This document shows, in pieces, positions 1 through 5,960 of a stretch of 6,753 nt of DNA. The notes beneath the pieces were generated by a model, which saw nothing but the letters and a program-made list of their open reading frames with translations, was not told the origin of the DNA and made no database searches. Position 1 is the stretch's first letter; the number at the start of each line of letters is the position of its first letter. The stretch lies in the NCBI GenBank assembly GCA_011523725.1, contig WTGD01000240.1, forward strand, positions 1-6,753, given 5' to 3'. The stretch is from Nitrospinota bacterium. GTDB lineage: Bacteria; UBA8248. A program made the translations under genes and the position numbers.

Positions 1-772
1 CGATCAGGATGGAGAGCCGGTTGATGGGGACGACCTGGATGACCTCGCCGTCCTTGATCGCCCACCAGAAGAAGAACGCGGCCAGGAAGTTGCACGTCGC
101 GCCCAGGGCCGTGATGAGGAGCGAGCGGCGGGTGAAGGGGCTGCTTTTCATCTGGAGCGCCGGGAAGAAAAAGGCGCTGGCGAGCAGGAGGGTGAGCGTC
201 GTCATGTTCGAGACGCCCATCCCCAGCGTGACCGAGGGGATGTGGACGAAGCCGTATTTCCTCACGATGTGGGAGACGCTCGCAAACGCCGCCCCCGCGA
301 CGGGGATGAGGTAGTAGGCGAGGGGGATGCGCCTCTGGGTGGTTTTCTTGTCGTACAGCAGGAGGACGCCTCCCGCCATGATGGCCAGCGTCCCGGCCGC
401 GACGAGTGAGGTGAGCTTCTCGCCCAAGAGAAGCACGGCGAGGCCCGAGGACCAGATGAGGCCGGTCTGCGTCAGGATGGGCGTGCGGGCCAGCCCCACG
501 AGCTTGATGGATATCATCCCCATGTAGCGCCCGCCCAGCCCGCCGACCGCGCCCACGAGCGCGAACCACAGGATTCCGTAGAGCGGCCAGTGGTCGAGTC
601 CCTCGCCCACCGCGTAGAGGCCGAGCGCGAAGATGGTGGTGATGATGGTCGCGACCACCGTCGTCACGAGCGGGCTCAGGCTCATGAGCGCGCCCCGGTA
701 GAGCGTTCTGGCGACCGAGATGAAAAAGGCCGAGAGAAGCGCCATCAGGTTGGGATGGAGAGTTTCGAACAA
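1..772 (-). CDS. EamA/DMT-family transporter, partial (C-terminus beyond window)
   Basis: Inner-membrane protein of the drug/metabolite transporter superfamily, built from two EamA repeats; members export or import small metabolites and the substrate cannot be read from sequence. The 257 visible codons contain no stop and give about nine hydrophobic segments (roughly residues 10-24, 34-55, 66-82, 95-115, 122-140, 150-168, 182-205, 217-238 and from 245). The first repeat ends in the family-typical pattern RYMGMISIKLVGLARTPIL, then LLLGEKL, then a G..AIMAGGVLLLYD helix. The second repeat breaks off near VVPINRLSIL, where the final helices should follow, so perhaps 25-45 residues are missing. 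I chose the TTG at 772 because the LHPNLMALLSAFF stretch resembles EamA N-termini and an in-frame TGA lies just upstream. The first ATG is at 745. No strong ribosome site precedes either, so the start is uncertain while the family call is firm. Confidence 0.88.
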   Translation of the reverse strand, partial: MFETLHPNLMALLSAFFISVARTLYRGALMSLSPLVTTVVATIITTIFALGLYAVGEGLDHWPLYGILWFALVGAVGGLGGRYMGMISIKLVGLARTPILTQTGLIWSSGLAVLLLGEKLTSLVAAGTLAIMAGGVLLLYDKKTTQRRIPLAYYLIPVAGAAFASVSHIVRKYGFVHIPSVTLGMGVSNMTTLTLLLASAFFFPALQMKSSPFTRRSLLITALGATCNFLAAFFFWWAIKDGEVIQVVPINRLSILI

Positions 773-810
773 GTGGATAACTCAGGGTAAGAGAAAACGC
801 CATTATCCAC
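773..810. promoter_or_regulatory. Inverted repeat GTGGATAA-N22-TTATCCAC over promoter and leader
   Basis: Perfect 8-base inverted arms at 773-780 and 803-810. One arm overlaps the candidate -10 box; the other touches the proposed TTG start. This is the geometry of an operator or a short leader hairpin. Each arm, read as TTATCCAC, also matches the first eight bases of the DnaA box TTATCCACA, with the last base differing (T in one, C in the other). The role is unproven. Confidence 0.35.
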
Positions 811-830
811 CGGCGGGGAAAGTGGAGCAA
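802..830 (-). promoter_or_regulatory. Candidate sigma70-type promoter for the EamA transporter
   Basis: Read on the minus strand, TTGCTC (830-825) and GATAAT (807-802) are separated by 17 bases. The -10 matches consensus at five of six positions and the -35 at three of six. Initiation would fall near 795, leaving a leader of about 20-25 bases before the TTG at 772, which fits that start choice. Seen by eye only; the weak -35 keeps confidence modest. Confidence 0.4.
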
Positions 831-870
831 GGTAGAGCGGTTACGAGCGGGGAGAGAGGATTGCGTCTTT

Positions 871-970
871 GTAGGGACAGGCCCCTGTCCCTGAGGAGCG
901 CAACCACGGGGATGGACATATCCGATACGGGCGGCCACGGGGGGCCCTGGACAGGCCCCTACGCCTGTCC
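871..970. repeat. Composite palindromic repeat, copy A
   Basis: A non-coding stretch of adjoining hairpins. GGGACAG/CTGTCCC lies at 874-880 and 885-891, and GGACAGGC/GCCTGTCC at 949-956 and 963-970. Between them is the linker word GCAACCACGGGGA, then a CCGATA(C)GGGCGGCC arm. The same order of words recurs in the same orientation near 5961-6050. In this copy the right arm of the GGGCGGCC hairpin is replaced by the GGACAGGC hairpin, as if one repeat were patched into another. It takes up much of the 314-base spacer between the racemase and EamA genes; apart from the promoter motifs, I see nothing else in that spacer. Confidence 0.7.
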
Positions 971-1043
971 GGCTACGGGAGCAGATCACCAAAGTAATGG
1001 CCGGGGAAATTGTAAAGAATTATGTGCAGAAGAAGCCGGTAGT

Positions 1044-1091
1044 GGCGGTCCCTTCTCGGGGCCGCCCCGCAGGTTGCGACCTGTCCCTACG
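1044..1091. repeat. Hairpin plus repeat arm overlapping the racemase stop codon
   Basis: GGCGGTCCC (1044-1052) pairs with GGGGCCGCC (1058-1066) through nine pairs including one G-T, loop TTCTC. CAGGT-TGCG-ACCTG follows at 1070-1083. The last 16 bases (1076-1091, GCGACCTGTCCCTACG) recur perfectly, inverted, at 1939-1954. The strong stem could end transcription of the racemase gene, but no T-tract follows on the minus strand, so I do not call it an intrinsic terminator. Confidence 0.6.
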
Positions 1092-1809
1092 ACCCAGACA
1101 TATTGTGCGCGGAGGTGGCCGCCGCCCCGTTCGTAGCCTGCGCGTGCCCGTTCACGGGCGCGCGCATCATCCGCTTAAGCGTGAGCACGGCGCTCTCGGG
1201 GCTGCTGAGCACCTTCGCGTCAACGCGGCGGGAGACCTCATACAGCGCGCGCGCCATGGAGAACTGGGCGAGCACGACGACGTCGGCTTGGGCGCCGGCG
1301 GCGGCTTCCGCAATGAGCGCATCATGGGTGTCCCCGTCGCCCGCATGAAGCGCGTCGAGCGCGCCCGGTACGTAGGAGTCGTCGATTGTGAGATCGAGTT
1401 TTCTTTGCGCGGCCAGGGCTTCGAGCTCACGCCTTATCGAAGGGCCCGACGGCCGGAACGTGGAGAGGACGTGGATGCAGCTTCCAAGCGCCAGGGCCTC
1501 ATCCAGCATCGCCTGGTTGGGTTTCAGGACGGGAACCGGGAGCATCGCCTGTACGGCCTCTATCGCCGGGCCGAAGGCCGAGCATGAGTAGAGAATCGCC
1601 TGCGCGCCGCCCCGGTGCGCGAACGCGGCGAGGCTTTCCACGCGCTCGCTGATTGCGGGCGTGAGATGACCGATCCGATCCAGATCACGGGACAGGGCTT
1701 CGTCGATGAGTTGGACGACTTCGACTTCGGGCCAGTGGTTTTCGAACGCGGCTTCGATGGGCGATACCGCGACGCGGGTCGCATGGATGACGCCGATGCG
1801 GGCGGACAT
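1087..1809 (-). CDS. Aspartate/glutamate racemase-superfamily protein
   Basis: Predicted soluble cytoplasmic enzyme of 240 residues, the usual length for the Asp/Glu/hydantoin racemase superfamily, whose members racemise, isomerise or decarboxylate small carboxylic acids through active-site cysteines. It opens with strand RIGVIHATRVAVSPIEAAF. The first catalytic-type cysteine lies in YSCSAFGPAIEA (Cys76). LPVPVLKPNQAML (about 90-102) closes the first half and VVVLAQFSMARAL (177-189) sits where the second catalytic Cys normally lies; here there is none. The tail after about residue 217 is low-complexity. I chose ATG 1809 because AAGGAA stands about 11 bases upstream and a promoter lies before that; the frame stays open to 2085, but that extension is translated repeat DNA. 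The stop codon falls inside a dispersed repeat. The exact reaction is unknown. Confidence 0.85.
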   Translation of the reverse strand: MSARIGVIHATRVAVSPIEAAFENHWPEVEVVQLIDEALSRDLDRIGHLTPAISERVESLAAFAHRGGAQAILYSCSAFGPAIEAVQAMLPVPVLKPNQAMLDEALALGSCIHVLSTFRPSGPSIRRELEALAAQRKLDLTIDDSYVPGALDALHAGDGDTHDALIAEAAAGAQADVVVLAQFSMARALYEVSRRVDAKVLSSPESAVLTLKRMMRAPVNGHAQATNGAAATSAHNMSGS

Positions 1810-1868
1810 GTTCCGAATAATTCCTTCCCAAAACAAAGACGTATGAAAACGATGAGACAGAACGCGGG

Positions 1869-1898
1869 ATTCTAGGCGAAAACGCGGTTTCATGGCAA
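1869..1898 (-). promoter_or_regulatory. Probable sigma70-type promoter of the racemase gene
   Basis: On the minus strand TTGCCA (1898-1893) and TAGAAT (1874-1869) stand 18 bases apart; each matches consensus at five of six positions. Initiation near 1862 gives a leader of roughly 50 bases, with AAGGAA ahead of the ATG at 1809. This is the best promoter in the window and implies that the racemase gene is transcribed independently of the hydrolases upstream. Confidence 0.6.
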
Positions 1899-1902
1899 GG
1901 GC

Positions 1903-1926
1903 GGGGCGGACACGCAGGTCCGCCCC
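1903..1926. repeat. GGGGCGGAC/GTCCGCCCC hairpin repeat
   Basis: Perfect 9-base arms (1903-1911 and 1918-1926) with a six-base loop ACGCAG, just upstream of the racemase -35 box. It has the same design as the other spacer hairpins: a GGGGC-rich stem, a six-base loop and a CCCCTA edge. Confidence 0.65.
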
Positions 1927-1938
1927 TATATCGAAACC

Positions 1939-1954
1939 CGTAGGGACAGGTCGC
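1939..1954. repeat. 16-base inverted partner of the 1076-1091 repeat
   Basis: CGTAGGGACAGGTCGC is the exact reverse complement of 1076-1091. The pair encloses the racemase promoter, coding sequence and stop codon. It belongs to the GTAGGGACAGG repeat family, also seen at 871 and 5961. Confidence 0.65.
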
Positions 1955-1973
1955 GAACTACAAGGGGTTACTG

Positions 1974-1992
1974 AAAAACCCCTCGTAGGGGG
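1974..1992 (-). terminator. Candidate intrinsic terminator at left end of the MITE-like element
   Basis: On the minus strand CCCC(C)-TACGA-GGGG is followed directly by TTTTTC. The stem is short (four G-C pairs) but the T-run is in the right place, about 190 bases after the second hydrolase stop and ahead of the racemase promoter. It could end the hydrolase transcript. Confidence 0.45.
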
Positions 1993-2134
1993 TATCGCTT
2001 TTGCCCCCCTGTTAAGGGGGGTAGGGGGGTTGGTTTTCAAGCCGAGGGAGGGCGAGTGAAGCATGATTTCCTCCGAACTCCTCATGCCTCCTTGCTGTTG
2101 ATCCCTCCCTCTCCGGTCGGGTTCAACCCCCCAA

Positions 2135-2158
2135 CCCCCCTTGTCAGGGGGGCTTTTT
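2135..2158 (+). terminator. Candidate intrinsic terminator facing the hydrolase genes from the other strand
   Basis: CCCCCC (2135-2140), loop TTGTCA, GGGGGG (2147-2152), then CTTTTT on the plus strand. As no plus-strand gene precedes it, its likely effect is to block antisense transcription entering the hydrolase genes. On the minus strand the same stem is followed by TTGGGG rather than a T-run. Confidence 0.45.
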
Positions 2159-2179
2159 CAACAGCCCCTACAAGTTCTC

Positions 2180-3949
2180 CTACTTCTCCGGTATCACGGG
2201 CAGCATGATGTAGGACGCATGCTCGGGTCCGCAGTGGAGCGTCACGTTCTTGCCGAATATCTCCTCGGGCCTGTCCGTGGGGTCGTCGTGCAGGAACGGT
2301 CCGCAGCCTCTGAACACGTTCTTCATGTTCGAGAGCTTGTGCGTGGTGACGCAGCTGTATTCGTAGTCCTTGCCGCGCACGCTCAATGCCAGCCTGTAGC
2401 CCGGGGGCACCACGATGCAGGTGGGCCAGACCTCGATGTCGAGCTCGTATATCTCGCCGGGGTTCAGGTATTGCTTCTCGTCATGCGCCTGGTAGGGCTT
2501 CCACTCGGTCGACAGCTCGGGCACGAGCTTTCGGTGCGAGGCTCTGAGCCAGCCCTGCGCGATGGGCGTGTTCGGGTCGAGCGTGCCCTGGAAGGTGATC
2601 TCCTTCATGTCGGGCGTGAACAGGCGCAGGACCAGAAATAAGTCCGCATCCTGGGTTTCGGAGGAGACGAAGAGTTTCGAAGCCATGGGGCCCGTTATCT
2701 CCGTCTCCTCGTCGAATGGCGGCAGCATGAAGGTCACGCCGTCGCTGAAGCCTCCGTAGGTGATGGTCTGCTCGGTGTCGAGCGGCGCGGAACTCAGGTT
2801 CATGTGGGCCGGGTCGAGATAGAACTTCGTCCACTGCGTGCGCGCGAGCGGCCACTCGTTCTCGCCGCGCTCGACAAATTTCTCGCCCACGTGGCGGACT
2901 TTCAGCATGACGGGCGGCTTCTCCATCCAGCCGGTGTCCTCGCCTTTCAGGTAGTGGCCGAAAAACTGCTTCTGGAGCTTTTCCCCGTAGGGGGTGTAGA
3001 ACTCCGTCCAGTGCTCGAGTCCGTGGACTTCGAGCCATTTCTCCGTGGAGGCCGCGCGCATGAAGCCCTCGTAGTTCCCCCTCGGATGCAGGCCCTGCCC
3101 GCCCCAACTCGCCGCCGAGATGAAGGGCGTTTTTATCTTCTCCCAGTGGGCGGAGCGGTCGCGGTACCACTCGCCGTCCAGCGGACGCTCCAGGACGTCG
3201 CCCCCGAAGTCCGAGCGGTTCCTGGCGAGTTCTTCTTCGCTCAGGGTCTCGGGACCGCAGACGAGCCCGCCGTGGACGCGGCTCTTGGGGCCGTTCTCGC
3301 CCAGGCCGTACTGCACGGACTTGACCTGCATGTCGTACCAGTTCGTGAGAAACGTGGTGAGAATGCCGCCCTGGTGACTCATGTCGCGGTAGAAATCCGC
3401 CGCGCCCTCCCAGACGCACATGGCTTCCAAGTGCTTGGGCTGCAGACCCGCCACGTGCCACTGGTTGATGGCGTAATACGATATGCCCGTGAGGCCCACC
3501 TTGCCGTTCGACCAGGATTGTGCGCACGCCCATCCGATGCAGATGGCGAAATCTTTCGTTTCGCGGGGGGAGAAGTGGTCGATATAGCCCGGCGAGCGGC
3601 CCGCACCGCGAGAATCCACGCGGACGCAGATGTAGCCGTCGGGCACCCATTTCTCGGGGTCCACCACCTCCCAGCTCTGGTGGATGTTCGAGGAACCCGC
3701 GACGGCGTCGGGATGATCCTTGGAGAAAATCTCCCAGACCGTCTCGTAGCCGTCCTGCCAGGCGAGGTCCTTCGCGTATGGGCCGTAGCTCAGGATGACG
3801 GGGTATTCGCCGTCGTCATCCGGGCGGTAGACGTTCGCCCGCAGCACCAGGCCGTCTTCCATCTTGATGGGGACGTCCCATTCGATGAGAAAGCCGTGGC
3901 GTTTTTCGGTTCGGTATTGCGGGTCCGTGCTCAGGTCGATGTCGCTCAT
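2180..3949 (-). CDS. CocE/NonD-family alpha/beta hydrolase, second of tandem pair
   Basis: Predicted cytoplasmic hydrolase of 589 residues (cocaine esterase CocE has 574), no signal peptide; family members cleave ester or amide bonds. The N-terminal core includes EDGLVLRANVYRPDDDGEYPVILSYGPY (31-58) and VRVDSRGAGRSPG (109-121). The nucleophile elbow is G-I-S157-Y-Y, and His313 in EVHGLEHW is the likely catalytic His. At the usual catalytic-Asp position stands WGGQGLHPRG (282-291). A variable cap lies around 185-270. After about residue 330 comes the beta-sandwich of the X-Pro dipeptidyl-peptidase C-terminal type, ending FGKNVTLHCG then LPVIPEK. I chose ATG 3949 because GAGG sits five bases upstream; a GTG at 3955 is the alternative. 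It lies 40 bases after its paralog, with which it should share a transcript. The substrate is unknown. Confidence 0.9.
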   Translation of the reverse strand: MSDIDLSTDPQYRTEKRHGFLIEWDVPIKMEDGLVLRANVYRPDDDGEYPVILSYGPYAKDLAWQDGYETVWEIFSKDHPDAVAGSSNIHQSWEVVDPEKWVPDGYICVRVDSRGAGRSPGYIDHFSPRETKDFAICIGWACAQSWSNGKVGLTGISYYAINQWHVAGLQPKHLEAMCVWEGAADFYRDMSHQGGILTTFLTNWYDMQVKSVQYGLGENGPKSRVHGGLVCGPETLSEEELARNRSDFGGDVLERPLDGEWYRDRSAHWEKIKTPFISAASWGGQGLHPRGNYEGFMRAASTEKWLEVHGLEHWTEFYTPYGEKLQKQFFGHYLKGEDTGWMEKPPVMLKVRHVGEKFVERGENEWPLARTQWTKFYLDPAHMNLSSAPLDTEQTITYGGFSDGVTFMLPPFDEETEITGPMASKLFVSSETQDADLFLVLRLFTPDMKEITFQGTLDPNTPIAQGWLRASHRKLVPELSTEWKPYQAHDEKQYLNPGEIYELDIEVWPTCIVVPPGYRLALSVRGKDYEYSCVTTHKLSNMKNVFRGCGPFLHDDPTDRPEEIFGKNVTLHCGPEHASYIMLPVIPEK

Positions 3950-3951
3950 GT

Positions 3952-3981
3952 TCACCTCATCTCGTCAGGGGTAAGTTTCAT
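3952..3981 (-). CDS. Possible 9-codon coupling ORF between the two hydrolases
   Basis: In the 40-base gap an ATG at 3981 opens MKLTPDEMR and stops at TGA two bases before the ATG of the second hydrolase. GGCGGAAG directly before this ATG is a weak ribosome-site candidate, set very close to it. Such a mini-ORF could couple translation or be chance. No function is claimed for the peptide. Confidence 0.2.
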   Translation of the reverse strand: MKLTPDEMR

Positions 3982-3989
3982 CTTCCGCC

Positions 3990-5744
3990 CTATTTCTCGG
4001 GAATCACCGGCAGCATCACGTAGGCCTCGTGCTCCCCGCCGCAGTGGAGCGTCACGTTCTTGCCGAATACCTCGGGTGGCCTGTCCTTGGGATCGTTGTG
4101 GATGAAGCAGCCGCAGCCCGTGAACTCGTTTTTCATGTTGGAAAGGCCGCCGCCCGAACCGCCGGGGTACACGTAGTCCTTGCCGCGCACCGTGAAGGCG
4201 ACCCGGTAGCCCTCGGGAATCACGATGCAGGTCGGCCATACCTCGATGTCGAGTTCATAGACCTCGCCCGGCGTCAGGGGCTGTTCCTCATCGTGGGTGT
4301 GATAGGGCCTGTAGGGGAGGGTTTTTTCGGGATCGAGTTTTCGGTGGGAGGCTCTCAGCCAGCCCTGCGCGATGGGCGTGTGCGGGTCGAGCGCGCCCTG
4401 GAAGACGACCTCTTCCATGTCCGGCGTGAACACGCGCACGACGAGGAACATATCCGCATCCTTCGTTTCGGACGACACGAAAAGTTTGGCCGCGATGGGG
4501 CCGGTGACCTCGGTTTCCCGGGATATCGGCGGCGTAATGAAGGTGACGCCCTCGCTGAAGCCGGCGTAGGTGGTGGTCGCCGCTTCGGCGACGGGTGCGT
4601 CTTCCAGCAAGTGGCTGTTCGCGTTGAGATAAAATTTCGTCCACTGCGTGCGCGCCAGCGGCCATTCGTTCTCGTGCCGCTCGACGAAGCGCTCGCCCGG
4701 ATGCCGCACCTGGAGCAGCACGCGGGGCTGGTCCGGCCAGCCGGTGTCCTCGCCCTTCAGGTAGTGGCCGAAGAATTTTTTCTGCATGTTAACGCCGTAG
4801 TCGGTATAAAACTCCGTCCAGTGCTCGATGCCGTGGACCTCGAGCCATTTCTCCTCGCATCCGGTTTCGAGAAAACCCTCGAAGTTCCCGCGCGGGTGGA
4901 GGCCCTGTCCGCCCCAGTTGGCCGAAGACAGGAGCGGCGCCTGGATTTTGCTGAAGTCCGGCATCCGTGACTGCCAGTATTCATCCGTGCTGAGCTTGTG
5001 GGAGAAGCAATCCTCGCCGAAATCGTTTCGGTTCGCTCCGAGTTCCTCCTCGGTGAGGGTAATAGGGCCGGATACCCAGTCGCCCGTGAAGCGGCTCTTG
5101 AAGCCGCGCGTACCGAGGCCGTGCTGGACGGTGTAGACCTGCATCTCGGACCAGTTGCGCGCGAAGCCGTTGCAGAAGATGCCGCCGTGGTGGGCCATCT
5201 CGCGGTAATAATCGGCCGCGCCCTCCCAGACGCACATGGCGGCGAGGTGGGGCGGCTGGAGCATGCCCACCTGCCACTGGTTCATGCCGTAATAGGAGAT
5301 GCCGTTCAGCCCGATCTTTCCCGTGCTCCAGGGCTGCACCGCCGCCCATTCGATGCACTCGTACAGATCCTGCGCCTCGCGCGCCGACCAGATGTCGATG
5401 ACGCCCGGTGAGCGGCCCGCCCCGCGCGAATCCACGCGGATGCAGACGTAGCCGTCCGGCACCCATTTCTCCGGGTCCACGACCTCCCAGTTCTGGTACT
5501 TGTTGGTGGAGCCTGCGGGCACGTCGGGGTGTTGCTCGACCATGCGCGTCCAGCAGGTCTCATAGAGATCCTCGAAGTGCAGGTATTTCCCGTAGGGGCC
5601 GTACGTCAGGATGACGGGGTATTTCCCCTCATCGTCCTGGGGGCGGTAGACGTCGCAGCGCAGGACGACGCCGTCTTCCATGGGAATGGGCACGTCCCAG
5701 TCGATGCGCATTCCGTCCCTGTCTTCGGTCTTGTAATCGCTCAT
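3990..5744 (-). CDS. CocE/NonD-family alpha/beta hydrolase, first of tandem pair
   Basis: Predicted cytoplasmic hydrolase of 584 residues, about two-thirds identical by eye to the following gene over its best regions and of CocE length. Core: EDGVVLRCDVYRPQDDEGKY (23-42) and IRVDSRGAGRSPG (102-114); nucleophile elbow G-I-S150-Y-Y; likely catalytic His308 in EVHGIEHW; C-terminal jelly-roll from about 325 to LPVIPEK. WGGQGLHPRG (277-286) lies 29 residues before His308, close to the 28-residue Asp259-His287 spacing of CocE, but holds Gly/Gln where Asp is expected. The segment 210-265 differs most from the paralog and lies in the probable substrate-capping region. A Cys-Gly-Cys unique to this copy is at 544-546. 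The start is set by GAGGAG eight to nine bases upstream. First gene of a probable two-gene operon. Possible substrates include esters, amides or Xaa-Pro peptides; nothing here decides between them. Confidence 0.9.
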   Translation of the reverse strand: MSDYKTEDRDGMRIDWDVPIPMEDGVVLRCDVYRPQDDEGKYPVILTYGPYGKYLHFEDLYETCWTRMVEQHPDVPAGSTNKYQNWEVVDPEKWVPDGYVCIRVDSRGAGRSPGVIDIWSAREAQDLYECIEWAAVQPWSTGKIGLNGISYYGMNQWQVGMLQPPHLAAMCVWEGAADYYREMAHHGGIFCNGFARNWSEMQVYTVQHGLGTRGFKSRFTGDWVSGPITLTEEELGANRNDFGEDCFSHKLSTDEYWQSRMPDFSKIQAPLLSSANWGGQGLHPRGNFEGFLETGCEEKWLEVHGIEHWTEFYTDYGVNMQKKFFGHYLKGEDTGWPDQPRVLLQVRHPGERFVERHENEWPLARTQWTKFYLNANSHLLEDAPVAEAATTTYAGFSEGVTFITPPISRETEVTGPIAAKLFVSSETKDADMFLVVRVFTPDMEEVVFQGALDPHTPIAQGWLRASHRKLDPEKTLPYRPYHTHDEEQPLTPGEVYELDIEVWPTCIVIPEGYRVAFTVRGKDYVYPGGSGGGLSNMKNEFTGCGCFIHNDPKDRPPEVFGKNVTLHCGGEHEAYVMLPVIPEK

Positions 5745-5753
5745 TCCGTCTTT

Positions 5754-5759
5754 CTCCTC
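5754..5759 (-). promoter_or_regulatory. Ribosome binding site of the first hydrolase
   Basis: GAGGAG on the minus strand, nine bases before the ATG at 5744. It is the strongest Shine-Dalgarno match in the window and fixes the start of this gene. Confidence 0.7.
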
Positions 5760-5784
5760 GGCTCATCCAAGATGTTTGAGTGCA

Positions 5785-5803
5785 GGCGGCGCGAGCGGCC
5801 GCC
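5785..5803 (-). promoter_or_regulatory. GC hairpin in the 5' leader of the hydrolase operon
   Basis: GGCGGC (5785-5790) and GCCGCC (5798-5803) form a perfect six-base stem with a seven-base loop. It lies in the predicted leader, between the TATAAT box and the ribosome site. It may stabilise the mRNA; no riboswitch fold is recognisable. Confidence 0.35.
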
Positions 5804-5838
5804 ATGAAAATTGGGTTGTTTTATCGGTGAACGCGGCG

Positions 5839-5867
5839 ATTATAGCGGTCTTGCGCCTCCTGATCCA
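5839..5867 (-). promoter_or_regulatory. Candidate promoter of the hydrolase operon
   Basis: A perfect TATAAT lies at 5844-5839 on the minus strand. The best -35 at 17-base spacing is TGGATC (5867-5862), three of six matches, so it is weak or activator-dependent. Initiation near 5832 gives a leader of roughly 88 bases. I see no ribosome site or gene in the stretch from 5868 to 5960. Confidence 0.45.
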
Positions 5868-5960
5868 GATGCGGGGGCCATTCGGGATGGATATTGCGGC
5901 GGGAGCGAATCCGCCTGTTTGACCCGGAGACGTGATTTCCCATCCGTCGGCGTTTCGATG

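Larger units (their letters stand above)
1964..2168. mobile_element. MITE-like non-autonomous element, about 205 bases
   Basis: The left end GGGGTTACTGAAAAAC (1964-1979) and the right end, read inward as GGGGCTGTTGAAAAAG (2168-2153), match at 12 of 16 positions. Behind them both sides carry a C6/G6 hairpin followed by a G6 run and TTGG or TTGA (about 2005-2034 and 2126-2152), then GAGGGAGGG/CCCTCCCTC (2044-2052, 2103-2111) and GCATGA/TCATGC (2061-2066, 2082-2087). The whole is one long imperfect palindrome. TACAA flanks it on both sides (1959-1963 and 2169-2173), part of the shared 7-mer CTACAAG, as expected of a target-site duplication. It encodes no convincing protein, so a transposase would have to act in trans. 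It fills most of the spacer between the second hydrolase and the racemase. Confidence 0.55.

Noticed and set aside
1044..1066. Intrinsic terminator of the racemase gene
   Set aside because: The stem is strong but no T-run follows on the minus strand; kept as a repeat hairpin.
1810..2085. N-terminal extension of about 92 residues on the racemase frame
   Set aside because: It translates the MITE-like element, the hairpin and the promoter region. It does not resemble the family, and a good ribosome site and promoter support the ATG at 1809.
2804..4105. A 433-residue open frame on the plus strand
   Set aside because: It lies antisense across both hydrolase genes, including their junction, has no recognisable domain, and is explained by high-GC codon bias opening the opposite strand. 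The same holds for 4029-4970 and 997-1587.
5785..5803. Riboswitch in the hydrolase leader
   Set aside because: Only one short hairpin is visible, with no conserved aptamer motif and no terminator or sequestering arm.
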